A stretch of 64,000 nucleotides of DNA from Gadus chalcogrammus (GCF_026213295.1 NC_079419.1:13480527-13544526), one strand, 5' to 3'; counted from the first letter of the stretch, positions 50,656 through 63,121 are shown. Notes: generated by a model from the letters alone, not told the origin. Numbers and translations: made by a program.

Positions 50656-51400
50656 GAGTGACAAAGCAACATGGGTAATGACAAAAAGGAGATGGATAGA
50701 GGGAGAGCAACGGAGGCAAAGAAGATGAAGAGAAGATGAAAGGAACATAGGCAGGCTCAAAGCGAGCCAGAGGGAGAGAGTGAGGGAGGGAGGGAGGGAG
50801 GGAGGGAGGGTGAGTACAAGCGACTAAATTGCAGACGGAAAGCTAGAGAAAGAAGGAAAGAGAGCAAGGGGCGATAAGAGACGGAGGAGGCATTAAGGGG
50901 AATGGTGTCGGTCACGCTGGGCTGACCGGCCATCATCACCATGACATCATGACGTGGGCATAGGGGAGCACAACCGCTGGCTTGAAAACATCTGCAATTA
51001 TTAACCTTTTCTTGAAGGGAGGGAGAGGGAAAGGGAGAGAGGGAGAGAGAGGGAAAAGGAGAGAGAGAGAGACACAACGAATAGAAGGAGAGAAAGTCAG
51101 AGACTTGAAAAACTGGACCAAATTAGGACCAATCTTGGAATGAAAACCTTGCTGTCCTGCTCCACGCCTCTGTTCAGCGTCCCCTTTTGTGTGGGCTGGG
51201 AGCGCCACACAATCACTGCGTTTGTCGGCGGCAAATTAACTGTCATTAGCTAAAATGATTCCTTTGTTTCCCCCATTTCACGCGGCGCAACCCGATCCGT
51301 CAGCGGGGGCGACAGGCGGGCCCTCATGTCCCTTACAAACCGCCGCACTAACGCCGGCCCACCAGAAAGGCCCCGGAACTTCAAACGGGAGGTCATTCCT
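50655..51400. other. unique spacer, no gene seen
   Basis: GGGA repeats at 50785-50812, and GA-rich at 51015-51075. From 51190 to 51330 a block with TTAACTGTCATTAGC homeodomain-type words and CpGs may be regulatory. Confidence 0.4.
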
Positions 51401-51406
51401 CATTTC

Positions 51407-51562
51407 GGGGGGGGGGGGGGGGGGGGGGGCAGTTCCGCGTTCCCGGCGGCGGCGAGTCATACATTATTTTCCTCACTCTTATTCCTTCGGTCTGAGCTTT
51501 GCTGTCAATCATCTGGGCCCCCTAAGATCTTAGCCCCCCCCCCCCCCCCCCCCCCCCCCCCC
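51407..51562. repeat. poly-G run and poly-C run 110 bp apart
   Basis: About 22 G at 51408-51429 and about 26 C at 51535-51562. They are mutually complementary and could pair as the stem of a large hairpin. Confidence 0.9.
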
Positions 51563-52039
51563 GCTCCTCCGTCGGTTTCCTCACGTCCGGCCCAGAGGAT
51601 CATCCGTCAGCCAGGTTGTCATCCGCTCGGTTGCCGCCGACGCTCCGTCATTACCCCTCGCACATTCCAGGATCCTTCCAGAATTCCAATTGACTGGAGA
51701 GGTCGGGAGGGGGGAAATAGGGGACGGGCCCCCGGGATCAGTGTTTTCTGGAGGGGATTGGTTGTCGGGAGGGGGGGGAACAGTAGGGGGGGGGGGGGAC
51801 CAGATCGTTTGGTTCAACAATTCGGTGAGGGGACGACTGGGTGGAGGTGAGGAAATGGTCGCAAAATTTGCTTTTTCCGCTCCACGTCCGTGACAAGTGT
51901 GAAGAATTAGACGGGGTGTTTGAGACCGGCTGCCTAGGCTTGGTTGATCCGGCACCGTCGGCAGCTGTTCACCGGGGTAGAGGGCCTCTGACGCTTCGGA
52001 CTTTGGAAACGCAAATTCACGGGCATAATATGGGATTGC

Positions 52040-52276
52040 ACTTGGGACCGAGGGATGAGACAGACAGGAGGAAGAGTGATAAAGGACATGGACCCTGAAT
52101 CCCAATAAGCTGTAATACCAGACTTCAACGTGCTCCTCAGCAATTGGATTGTCCCCAATATTTGAAAAAGGACTGGAAAAGTCAATCCACGAAACCGGAG
52201 CAAAAGTCAACTTCTTCGACGAAGTGCAATTACAGAAAACCATGTCCTCTGCAAATGTCAAATCGGTTATTTTCAC
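52040..52276 (-). pseudogene. degraded LINE reverse transcriptase fragment
   Basis: On the minus strand a continuous frame reads KITDLTFAEDMVF, then PVSWIDF after about 15 residues, then EEHVEVWYYSLLGFRVH and SSSCLS. This follows the order seen in animal non-LTR retrotransposon reverse transcriptases: ITDL.FADD (catalytic motif C), LRVSW.KTK, then ENVEV...FTYLGSVIHSS. The match is to the family pattern as I know it. Here the first catalytic Asp of FADD is Glu and the FTYLG region is altered, so it cannot be active. The open frame extends beyond both ends (51581-52345) by chance. Only this piece is recognisable. Confidence 0.6.
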
Positions 52277-52613
52277 CAGATTAACAAAAAACCACCCATG
52301 TAGTACCCCCAGCGCCATAATTAACAGCCAAATAAACAACAACACAGAGCTATTTGTTCTCCTGCTTTCACGTTCCTAAAAAAAGCCTTAATTTGGCACA
52401 GGCTTCCAGGGTTGTTTCACTAATTGTTAGAAAGTGATTTTGGATGGAATAAAATCGACATTGTAATAGAGTCCAGACAACCACAGGGTTTGCAGCAAGA
52501 CTTGACTAAACACAGACGTATTAGGCCAGAGTCATGGGGCGAGAAAGGGATGGAGCCTTCGACCCTCTCGTTTAAACTTCTACAACTGAAAAGGTTTTTC
52601 CTACCATCTGCAG

Positions 52614-52741
52614 CACCCGGCATTACCCTGCTCCACACCAAGGTCAACGGCATCAACGGTGACGATGAGGAGATCATCCCACCTACCAAGGAAATGCTTC
52701 AGCAACACATGCACCGTTCTGCACAGAGTGTGACAGAATAA
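52614..52741 (+). CDS. candidate terminal coding exon or gene fragment, unknown protein
   Basis: A good acceptor (TTTTTCCTACCATCTGCAG) is followed by an open frame of 42 codons ending in TAA: PGITLLHTKVNGINGDDEEI, then IPPTKEMLQQHMHR and a short end. Codon use is strongly biased to C/G at third positions (ACC CTG CTC CAC ACC AAG GTC AAC GGC ATC), unlike random open frames nearby. The same frame is open upstream to 52424. It could be a real last exon, or part of an old retrocopy or retroelement, since a LINE fragment lies 340 bp to the left on the other strand. Confidence 0.35.
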
Positions 52742-52963
52742 CATTTTGGCAGCGCATTTGTTCTTCCCAAATGTGTAAAAATACTTCTCTATCCGCTCCA
52801 CTAAACCTGTGAAACACTTTGCACTGTATGTACATGTTGTTATTGTGTTATATTCTGGGCAATGTACTTGTTGACAAAAATATGTATCTCATTTCCTTTT
52901 TACATAGGCCATGTTACAGCATGTTTCCCAAGCTGATAACCCTCTTTGAATTGAATTGAGGGG

Positions 52964-52965
<2 letters not shown>
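52742..52965. other. AT-rich spacer, no gene seen
   Basis: It would be the 3' UTR if the preceding exon is real. No AATAAA was seen here on the plus strand. Confidence 0.45.

Positions 52966-52967
<2 letters not shown>

Positions 52968-53028
<61 letters not shown>
52968..53028. repeat. (GA)n microsatellite
   Basis: A perfect run of about 57 bp. Confidence 0.95.
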
Positions 53029-53029
<1 letters not shown>

Positions 53030-53031
<2 letters not shown>

Positions 53032-53479
53032 GGCAGCTAGGGAGACAGAGAGCGAGAGTCAGAACAAGGGAGGGAGAGCAGTAGACGGGAAGAGAGGGAA
53101 AGCGAGAGAAGGAAGTGTAAGAACTACAAGCTCCTCGAATTGAATCTTCTGCATGGCATTATGCTTGTCTGTCATAAAGCCTTCAGCTCTGAGCCCCATG
53201 AAAGCAATAACACACACTCACACACTTCCTGACATGATTTTCCTTATATTCGGTGTGAGCCGAAGACACAGGCTCACCCGACTCTCATACGTTATAAATA
53301 ACAATAAAATCTGTCCTTAAATCAAGGTGTACTTCATCACAGCACAACGTAAAAAAAAAAAGATACCTGTGTCGCCGTGGAGTATGCCACTATGCGCAGA
53401 CCCCTTTTTATTGTACTTTCTTTCTGCTCTCATTGATTGTGTATTTTGTCACCTGTTTGTTCTTCCTTTCATCATTCAT

Positions 53480-53526
<47 letters not shown>

Positions 53527-53870
53527 CCTCTCTCGTCAATAAACAAACAGAGCAAGGTTCTTCTTGTCCTGCCATGTGTCTGCTCAGTCGTTTGTGTCTG
53601 AAGGCCACGTTGTGCAGGCGAGCGCTGCTTGTGTTTGGGCCATGTAAACCTGTAAAACCCTTGTTAGAAGCCAATCATGCTGTCCCTGCTCCAATTACGC
53701 TCCCTTCCTGAAAGCGTCAAAAACACTCTTAAAGTACAATAACGGGCTCCAGCCGTCAGGGACGGTAGAAATGGAGGGCTTTTGTTTAATTTCCAGACCT
53801 ACCCAAAACAACGTGCCATCGTTCCAGCATGGCCACGTCAGACCCCCTCCATCGCCAGGGCCAGTCGCTC
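53030..53870. other. unique spacer with a short (TC)n run, no gene seen
   Basis: TC run at 53490-53524, otherwise unique. Confidence 0.5.
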
Positions 53871-53874
53871 AGCC

Positions 53875-54045
53875 TTGGCGTTATAAAGGAGGACCCACGC
53901 CTTTAAAAAAGCTTTCAGGATTTGGTTCATTCTGGGGCTGCAGGGTTGCAGGCTCCGGGGTAAACATCCCCACGTTTCACCTGCAATAAGCGGAGCACAG
54001 GTGTGTCGCGTCACCGCTTCGTCAGCAGGTGACAGGGTAACATGC
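53875..54045 (+). repeat. unnamed interspersed repeat, copy 2
   Basis: Diverged copy of 14815-15005, in the same orientation. Shared words are CTTTTAAAA-like, CTGGGGCTGC, AAGCGGA(C/G)CACAGGTGTGTCGC and CAGGTGAC.GGGTAAC. It starts just after a TATAAAGGAGGACC word at 53881. Confidence 0.55.
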
Positions 54046-55660
54046 AGCAACCTTCCCCGGGGAAGCAGCCATCGCATGGAAAACCAGCGTCCATGTGCTA
54101 TTGTTGGCGCTCAGTCCTCCGTCTTCCAAGAGGAAAGACGGCGTGCGTCAGGGGAAGCCAGGAGCCACGCGGCTGAGCACAAGTGGACTGACCGTGGCAG
54201 AGTCCATCACTCTTCCTGCCGCCGTCTCCCCATCACATAGGCTCCGTGACCCTGCCTCTGTCTGCCTGCGAGGGGGCAGGCCTGGGCAGGGGTGACGATA
54301 AAACAAACAGACAGCTCCCATTTATACAGTCAGGTGTCATGACCATGATATACAGCCACCGCCGCCGGGTGCTGCAGGGAGAGACTGCACTAATAGCATA
54401 GGAGGGGGGGGGGCGGTGAGTTGGGGAAGGGGTCGGACATCACCACGCTCATCGCCATCCTCCTCATGTTGACGCTGATGATGATGGCTAGGGTTAGGGT
54501 TATCGTAAGGGACCTACTACACTAAGGAGGGGGGGGGGGGGCGTGGAGTTTGGTGGTTGTTTTCGTGGGGGGTCATCTCCACCATCATCATCTTCAATGG
54601 GGGGGTTGTTGGTGGCCAGTTCAGGGCGGTCATCACCATCCCATCATCGTCATGGGGATCAACGATGATGATGATGGTGGTGGTGATCACGGAGAGGAGC
54701 GTTCAGAGCGGTGTGTTTGGCCAAAGCTCCCCAGCAGAGGAATGAGTCTGATTGGACGTGAGTCGAGTGCCGCACTGTTTCCCCCTGACCGGTTTCATCG
54801 AGTCGTGCCGCTGAATTAATCGTGCAACACAACGCTGCCAAAAAAAAAAGCAATTGACAAAATGTTATTGCCGCCAGTGGTGGAGGAGAATATGTTTAGG
54901 GGGGAGAGGGGTGAGGGCAGAGAAGGACAGGGGGGGGGGGGGGGGGGGAAGGGGTTTACATCCAGTTCAGGAAGAGCTAATCGGGCCAGGGAGCACACAT
55001 GCACCGGCGTGCGCTGGGAATGACGAGAGAGAGTGGCTGTCGCCTCCCGGGGGGGGTGAAAAACTGAGCCTTTCAGAGCGGGCGCAGCGGCGGTCGCCAC
55101 TCGGGGGGCCGGCGGCGACGCGAGGGGAAGGAAAGCACGGGGAGCACAAACGTAATTATGTGGGGAGGGTGGGGACGTGTAGTACGGAGATCATATTTAA
55201 AGGACGCGGGCGCCCTGATGGTGTGACATGCAGGGAGACTTCAGGGCTTGAGGGGAGCCGTCGTGCCAGGAGTCATTACCCCTCGCCAAATAGATTCTTC
55301 ATTGCTTTCCCCCCCCCCCCCCCCCCCCCCTCCTACAACAGGTCCCGGCATCAACAGATAGAATAATAACTTCAGAATGGAGGGCCGCAGACAAGAGTCT
55401 GCCTTGGGTGTGTGTGTGCTTTCCTTTTAATCTTTATAAATATGCTCCAAAATGACTTGGGCCTATATACTCTGGATCCTTTTGGCTCGTCTCCCATGGG
55501 ATGCATACCTAAGTGATAGAAGGCCTTGTTGAGGACTGTGTTCTAGTGTAATCCGCTCTCTGCCGGTTCAGAAATCTAACGCTATCCTCTGCCTCACAGA
55601 TGGCTCAACGCAACAAAAAAATAAAAAAATGAGAAAAAAAATTAACTGGGTTATTTTGCA
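54046..55660. other. unique spacer with G and C homopolymers, no gene seen
   Basis: G-runs at 54404-54413, 54529-54541 and 54930-54947; (GAT)n at 54660-54680; a C-run at 55311-55330. CpG-rich at 55000-55140. No exon accepted on either strand. Confidence 0.45.
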
Positions 55661-58350
55661 ACGGTGTGAAAGGGATCGCGCCGCCACCATCCAACATTGC
55701 CAGCTGGTCGTTTTCATTGCAGTTTAGTCTCATTTTAGGTATGAAAAATACAAACACATCATTCTGTCATTTGCTCTGCGGTGACGGCGCTGCAGCCTTT
55801 TGCCGGGGACCATCACTGGTGCGAACCGATAATGAAACAACAAGTGCCACACATGGCGACGGTAATACCCCCTACTGTAGTCAAAGTAGGGCTTGCTGTT
55901 TGACCACTCGCGACTCCCCGACTCACCGTTGTTGAGCCGGATGTGCGCTGACCCGCTGGTTCGTTGCCAAGGTCGCACGGCGAGAATTGTTTGAGCTGGA
56001 GCACTACCTGAGTGAAAACAATGTGGGGAAGCGATTGGTGAACGAGTAGCGAGGCTATCGCGAAGGAATTACTTTACACGCTGCTATTGATTCAATTACA
56101 CAAGAGAGAGCGCAAACGGCCAACGAAGCTAAAGGCAGCCTGTGATTGGTCAATAATGACTAATAGATTTTTCTACCTGATTGCTTTAAACCCCTTACTA
56201 AACAGATAGCCTTAGTGGTTTTTGAGCTAATAGCAACCATTAACCGTTTCCAACCCTGGAGGCCTACCTAAACTAAACAGATGCGTCAAGTACAATTTAT
56301 TTCTACAGCCCTTAATCACCGTTTGTGTCAAAGTGCTAAAAGGCAGACGACCAATCACCCCACCTTGAGAAGGAACACAGGAGAGGGAACCGTCTTTAAC
56401 TACATTTGATTCTCTAGCCAATCGACATGAAAGAAAAAACACATGGACCGAGAGGGGCATTTCACTTCATTTCAATGTTTTAAGTGGTTTGTGTTTTGCT
56501 AGTACCTTTTTCGTAGCACACTTAATGATGTATGCAAGTATTGAAGTTTTCGTAGTTATAAAAATCATCATTGCAAATTTGTCATTTTGTTCCCAATTAA
56601 AATACACTGCAAATCTCTAAATCCTGATGTCTCGAACAGGTGCTTGTCAATTAGCGAAGCTCAAAACATAGGAGGAGACCGTGATTTGATTGGATCGTGC
56701 TTAATTGAAATGCTTGCCAGCCATGCCCTTTGCAGGCTTTATGAGGTTGTCTTTACAACCAAAACAATTTAAAAATGTGACAATACTGACCAACACGGCT
56801 GAATAGGTAATTAATATGCCTGGTTATTAGATTAAAAAGAGACTCTAGAAGTCTGATTATTCATCCAAAGTAGGCTGCGGATGAATATATTATAGGATTT
56901 GAACCCAACTGCCAGGCGAGGGATATTAGTGCCCTCTAGTCGGCTACGTTACTTATTCATAAGGCGGTTAGAACAAGTGAGGTTTCTTAAAGTACGGTAG
57001 AAAAAAGCCTTAGGGACGGAGCATCACCAACGGCAGATTAAATATGAATTCAAAACACAAAATGAAATGACGAGAACATCGATCGACCCAGATAAAGAGG
57101 AGACTCAGTTGCCAAAGACATTGATGCTACCAGAAGATCAAACAACCTCACCTTACACACATACAGAATATACAATTATACACATTACAACCTAAGTCCA
57201 CCCGGTAATCAGAGGGAAAGGGTGTAAAATTCAAACAAAGGGCAATGTTTTTTTCTTTCTGTGAATCACTCTTCTCCCCCCGCGTACACGTGTTTGCAGA
57301 ACTCAAATAACTCCTTATCTAGTAATTATGGGCCAACACTGTAGCCCATTAAAGCAGGCTTTTTCATTGTCGGAAGTGACCTTTCCAAGGGACGCTGACG
57401 ACTGAGGCACATGTTAGTGTCACATATGGCCGTTATAAAATAATCACTTAAATAGGCCTGTAGGCTACTGCTCCTACCACATGTCGTTATGAGAATAGGC
57501 CTAACCTTACACCTTGCACTGCAATGCTCGGTTTTCTAGTTTAGTCGTGGAATACTTTGAGGACATAAGTATTATATAACTTATTTAATCATGCTCACCT
57601 TAGTTGTATGCCCTCCCTTGCTGTGTAGCAGGGGCACCCCGTACCTACATTCAAAAGAACAGCGTTTGCTGGACTTCAATAACCAGCTCATTTCCCATTT
57701 ATCGAAATCCCATTTCTGTTCCCATCTGCCAACTAGTCACCTGTGAAACTAGTTTTTAACCACGGCTCCGAGGCAGGAGAGGTCTACTCATCGCCTTTTA
57801 TTGGTGTTTATCCCAGACCGTAAAACGCGCTCGAGTGGCACCCTCGCGCTGTGCGGGTCGTTACAATGTTGGGAAGAACAAAAAGAAAGAAAACACGCGT
57901 GGGCTGAAAAAAAAAAGTAAAGTGCATTTCACATGCAATTAAATGGAAGAATTTGTGTAAGCAAAGTGGGAGAACGGGGAGACATTTTGAAAGACTGAAA
58001 GGGGGGAGCATGCGGGGATGGGTACAAAATACATTGCACAACTCACGAGGCGCAATTAGAACAGAAGATGGCCCGATGCAATTAAGCAACTTCCATTTAA
58101 ACGGGGCTCTTGTTTCTGCCAATAAGCGACGCGCGTAGGCTGCAGAACGCTGCCGAAACAGGAGTTGGTGGATCTAACGACAGTTGCCAACAGCTGTGGG
58201 AACAGATGACGGTGCTGTAAACAGAAGCAACTACATCAAGGGGACGGGTGTCGGAAGATCAACTCTCCATTCTGAGTATGCACTGGATAAGGAATATTAA
58301 AGTTAACCGACAGAGAAAAAATGACAAATGACACATGCACATTCTGGAAA
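55661..58350. other. AT-rich, repeat-poor intergenic sequence downstream of psmb5
   Basis: Almost free of microsatellites, unlike most of the window. A B-box-like word on the minus strand (GGGTTCAAATCC at about 56899-56910) probably marks a decayed SINE head. No gene recognised. Confidence 0.5.
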
Positions 58351-58367
58351 AAACCAACAAGGTGTCA

Positions 58368-58373
58368 TTTATT
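58368..58373 (-). terminator. psmb5: psmb5 polyadenylation signal
   Basis: AATAAA on the minus strand, 634 bases beyond the stop codon. It is the first canonical signal downstream of psmb5, and would give a 3' UTR of about 650 bases (59006 down to about 58350). Confidence 0.6.
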
Positions 58374-59006
58374 AATTAGAAAGGATGTTGTTTAGCAGGT
58401 TACATATTCAAGCGATGTACTCCCCTCTTCAGCCTAACAATCATCACTCCCTACGTTTAGGTGTGTGTCCGTGTGTGTGTGTGTGTAGTCAGTTGACAAG
58501 TGTTCCTGTCAAAATAATCTACAACATTAAGTGGATGCTTTTCATTGGAGCCCAGTGACGAGGCAAATTACTCACAACTCATCCTTCGCCAAACAAACCC
58601 ATCTGCCCTCCCCACAGATCAGCACTACTTTCACATCGCCCTCCCCCCCGCCCGTTACACAATGTGAACATGTACTGAACAACAGGGAATATAACGCAGC
58701 CTTTGTAACCCATGAACTGCTGGGTCAACTGGGAACAGTAGCGCTCTGCTACTCTCTAATAAAACAGAACTGCTTTATACGCGTGATGTGGAACAATATA
58801 ATAACCGGTCCTCAACATTGAACACAGAGAGGTTGGACCATTGATGTCATTGGTCCGACAAGGGGATCGCAAACGAGTCCATTTGTCAGACCGCCATTTT
58901 GGTTCACAACACGCGTAGCAAGCAGCGCTCTCCTCCATCAGAAAACAGCCGCAACTGGCCGTTCCCCTTTGACCCCTCCACCAGCTCCTCCTCTGTGCCT
59001 CCTGCT

Positions 59007-59290
59007 TTACAGCTTCTCCTGGTACTTGTGGTGCAGCAGCAGCACATCGTCCTGGGAGACGCGCGTCCAGCCCTCGCCGTGCACGTGGTACAGGTTGACC
59101 TGCCCGCCGCTGTAGGCGTCGCGGTACGTTGCCTGGTAGATGGCGCGGCGCCCCAGCTCGCATGCGTCCTCCACGCTCATGTCCTGCCGCAGGCCGCTGT
59201 CGATCACGCCGTAGGCGTACATGGAGCCTGAGCCCACGGCGAACAGGTCGCCGCACACGCGGTTCCCCTCAGAGTCCACGTAGTACAGGC
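59007..59290 (-). CDS. psmb5: proteasome 20S subunit beta-5, last coding exon
   Basis: This exon encodes the C-terminal 94 residues of the beta-5 subunit. Beta-5 carries the chymotrypsin-like activity in the two inner rings of the 20S proteasome, in cytosol and nucleus. The acceptor CCCCCCTCCAG is at 59291-59301, and the first two bases complete the Gly codon split with the previous exon, giving [14 protein letters not shown]. The GSGS motif ([11 protein letters not shown]) and the RDAYSGG motif supply the Ser129, Asp166 and Ser169 equivalents that support the catalytic threonine. The protein ends HHKYQEKL, then TAA. Similarity to beta-5 is clear through the whole exon. The immunosubunit beta-5i (psmb8) has YYVDEHGTRLSGNMF here, which does not fit. 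No frameshift or missing key residue. Confidence 0.96.
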
Positions 59291-60070
59291 CTGGAGGGGG
59301 GAGACGGAGGAAAGAAGGGAGGGGAAAGAGTGAGAATGGAGGCAGAGGAAGGACAAGGGAGTAGGAAAAATGGGAGTACCACAGAGCAGTCACGGAGGAC
59401 AGCTCACCTGACTCGGCGTGGAGTTCTGGGTCAGGAGAACACAAGACCACAAAAATGGTGTGTACGCATACTTCCAACAGCTTGGTTATACACTACATTC
59501 TGACAAAATTCACGCACACACACAACAGTGACATCCAGCAGCCTGGCTTTCCTTAAACCAAAGAGCCTACACAGCCTACACACCACCAGAGAGAGGGGGC
59601 GGGGGGGTTGGAACAGCTGTGATTTCATGGAGGAGGAACAGGAGGGGTGTGGGGGTGTGTGTGTGTGCGCTGAGACAGCCAGATGCCAACAGCTGCATCC
59701 TGTCCGTGCGAGGTGAGGCTGGCCACGGAACCTGCTGACACGGCGCGCGTTCCAAAAAGACACAGCCGCCCCCGGCTACAGCAGCAGCAGTACAGGGTAT
59801 TGATCTGGCCCAACACACCAAAAATTAACTATCGACCAGTAACACGAGCTGAGCAGGTGACCTCCCCCGCCTCTTCCTGCTGGCAGGAAGGAGGGCGAGT
59901 GGCGCCCGGAGACGCTTCCTCTCGCCTTCAGACAAGGACGGCACAACACAAAGACATCCATAAACGCTCTCGCACACGTGAAACATATGTCCCCATATAA
60001 CCTAGTAAAAACATGGAATCACGCAGGCCATAATGCAAGCCCTGCACTGCTGATCGGTGCAGCTTTAGAC

Positions 60071-60104
60071 TGTTGTTCAGGTATGCAAACATACCTGAAC
60101 AACA
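60071..60104. repeat. perfect 15-bp inverted repeat in the psmb5 intron
   Basis: Arms 60071-60085 and 60090-60104 are exact reverse complements around the loop CAAA. The arm contains GTTCAGGTATG. Confidence 0.95.
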
Positions 60105-61210
60105 AAAGGTCGTCACCACAGGCGTATCCAGAAAACACCACACTTCCCGTCCATACAATTCTTCAAAAGGTATTTATAAAATTTGAAAATTTGGCCCCCC
60201 CATAAGTCCACGGACAACAAGCATGTACACAGCGCGCATCTTGTCGTTTGTGGACACGTGCAAGTGCTTTTTGTCCATCTCGCCGTGACCTGACCGAGAT
60301 GAAAGTGACGAGGGAGATATTGGGCAGTTGGCGACAGCCTGCGATCGCCCTCGCACTCCCGACAGATGGCCGAAAGAAAAGTACGTCTTTTCTAGCAGCG
60401 TCACAGGGCCTAAACCTGTTAAGACACACACACACACAGCTCTCCCACACATACTCCCACACTCAAAACTGAACATTGCGAATAGCCGACACGTTTTGGT
60501 GAGAGAGAAAAAAGGAAACGCGCAGTTCCAACTGAAAAACAAATGACTGTCTATTAGTCATGGAAACGAAAATAACGTGGACGCGTGCAATCGCTTTCAG
60601 CGGGCAAATTGCACCTTCTCCATCCAGTCGCTACCTGGCGGCTGGGATAATCATCACCCTGGGTCTGCCGAGTGAACAGCGCCGCTGGCGTCGCCGCCGC
60701 CGCCGCCGGCTCCCGGCCGTGCCCCGCGGAGGAGCGCCGCTTCCTCAACAGCCGTAAACGCAGTCATTAAATAAACGTTTAAAAAAGGACCCCCCCCCCC
60801 CCCCCCACACGACGCGCAACCCGGGCGCTCAGAGCCAGGCAGTCTCCCGGGCTCAGTGCCAGCGCTGATGGGGAGAGGAGATGAGAGGATGATGGGGACG
60901 TCTTTAGAAAGCCCAAGACGAAGCAGTGCGCTGCCGTCACGGCAACAGCGCACCTGGATCCTTTGAGGAGCCGGGCGAGGTTTAGGCGATGTACGCGCCA
61001 CATGGTTTGCTGCCACCTTAGTGGCATTGGGCCAACATGAAAAACGAGGAAAACTGAATAAAAAAAAACAACCGCAGAGAAAATTCATGAGTCTGGCGTT
61101 TGAATCAGAGAGCGAGGGGAGCGGCGGGCGCGGCCGCCGGATGGATGGCGGCACGTTCCGCCAGCCGACGGCTCCTTCCACTCCATAAATCAGCTGACAG
61201 GTGGATAAGC

Positions 61211-61211
61211 A

Positions 61212-61238
<27 letters not shown>
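61211..61238. repeat. poly-T run (poly-A on the minus strand)
   Basis: About 27 consecutive T. On the minus strand it is an A-run, which could be the scar of a retroposed element, but no element is recognisable next to it. Confidence 0.85.
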
Positions 61239-61244
<6 letters not shown>

Positions 61245-63121
61245 TGCCAGCATCCACTGCAGCTGGCTCGATGGACAACTACGGGCGGAGGTTGGGGGGG
61301 GAGGTAGGGTGGAGGTTTGTCAGCTTTAAATGAGCTTTGCGTCTTGTCTATAGACGGCAGTCTGTCGACGGTGCCCTTTCCCGTACAAAACACATGACAG
61401 GCTTGGGGCTGAAATGAAACCAGAGAACACGAAGGGGGGGGGGCGAACGAACGGCCGCCATTATATATCAAGGCACCGTCTGCCTAGCAGGGAGAGGCGA
61501 TAAAACAGCGGCACTACGGCCCCGTTTTATGACAGGATGTGCATTCCGCCGTGGTTCTAAGAGACGGTTTGGACTACAGCTGGGTCGGCACCAAGCGTTT
61601 TGGGTCAAGATGAAGACTTCCTGCTACCATTTCTGGGGAACCCCGCCATTCCAGCGCTTGATTGACTATCATTATTTGAGGGTCAACCATTAGCCAGAGG
61701 AGGGTGCTGTACAGCAGGTACATCCCTGTACAAGGGAGTCGAGACCCTATAGGAAACTACCGTAGGTCAAACTGGGTCCTTGATCACTTCAGTCACAACC
61801 CGCATTGTATTAAAGCCTTCCACCGCAGGGCGGTAGCGGGCCCCCCAACAGAGTAAGTGCTCTTGACGTGATTGCGGCCGGCTAATGCGCTTCCGCCCGT
61901 AATCGCAATTGATTTCATTAACATGTCATTTACCTTTCCATTCAATCACCGCCGTTGCCAAATGTGACCCAAGGCGACAGCAAGAATCCCTCGCTCCTAT
62001 CGAACTTATGCGCCGGTTGTTATTTCTGCGATTGATTGGGGCCCGTGATTAACCACGCCGGCTCCGCCGGGCCGGGTTACCGGTCTTTTGTCCCGTGGTG
62101 GACGGCCGCAGTTTCCCTCGGAAGCGCTGGCCATCGATCAGCGGCGTCGGGACTGGCGGGCGGCATTATGCATGCGACCCAATTGTCCGGGGCTGTGACT
62201 CTGTGTCCATCATCGTCTGGGACCTCTCTCCCTGGCCCGCGGTCACAGCCTCATTGATTTGCCATTACTGTGTCACCGTGGCGACCTCTTTAAGCACACT
62301 GGCCGTGATATACGGCTTCTTGGGTCCTTGCCGTGGTATCAAAAGATAAAGAAATAAATAAATCATCCCTCACGACTGGAGACAGGGATATTGTTTAGCA
62401 GAGCCTACAGTGCCATCTAGTGTCGGAAAACGGTAACGACAGTTGGATTTCTACAATTCTGCCATCACACCATGCAAAGAGATGCACCCCGATGTGGGTG
62501 TCTTGCAGTCACCATGAACTTAAAAGCATGGCTTTTCAACCTCTCCAGAGCAATGTATTATTTCGACCAATCATCATGTCTTCATTCCCCAATAATGTTT
62601 TTTCTTATCCAAATCGAATAAAAAAACAGCCTCTTTAATCAAATTTCAGGTTGCTTGATTTTCAACCAATACATAATTATTAAGTGTCCACTGCGTTACT
62701 AACATCCATGCTTACGACGATTACGTAGGTATAGAGGCCTGTAATGAGTCAATAAAGTGTTTTGAGTGGCCATTAAATGCTAGACAAACCAATCAACCGC
62801 TCTAAGGTTTGGTTGACCTTGCACAGTTGAGCGCCGCCATCCTGTCAGCCGCAATATGGGCCAAATAGATTTTTAGCCCTCACTTCATTAAGCAAGTGGT
62901 GAGGTCCATTTCAAAAGGATCATTTTATTGATCGCTAGATTGTCTCAATGTCACTTCCCTTTCCTTAATGGGTTTAATGGGTTGTCAACAGCGGCCATTT
63001 ACTCACAGTATTGGAGGGGCAGAAATGGTCTGGAGTACTGCAGTTCAAATGATTGCAGTGGAATGGGATGGTATATCACCAACGCCATGCGGAGTTTTAA
63101 TGATAAAACCGAATAAAACTA

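Noticed and set aside
51581..52345. 254-codon minus-strand frame as an intact gene
   Set aside because: Only the middle resembles a LINE reverse transcriptase. The rest has no recognisable protein and includes poly-Pro from C-runs.
54485..54505. telomere-like GGGTTAGGGTTA
   Set aside because: Only two units, expected by chance.
58756..59256. 166-codon minus-strand frame overlapping the last psmb5 exon
   Set aside because: Out-of-frame shadow of psmb5, Arg-rich because of the high GC exon.
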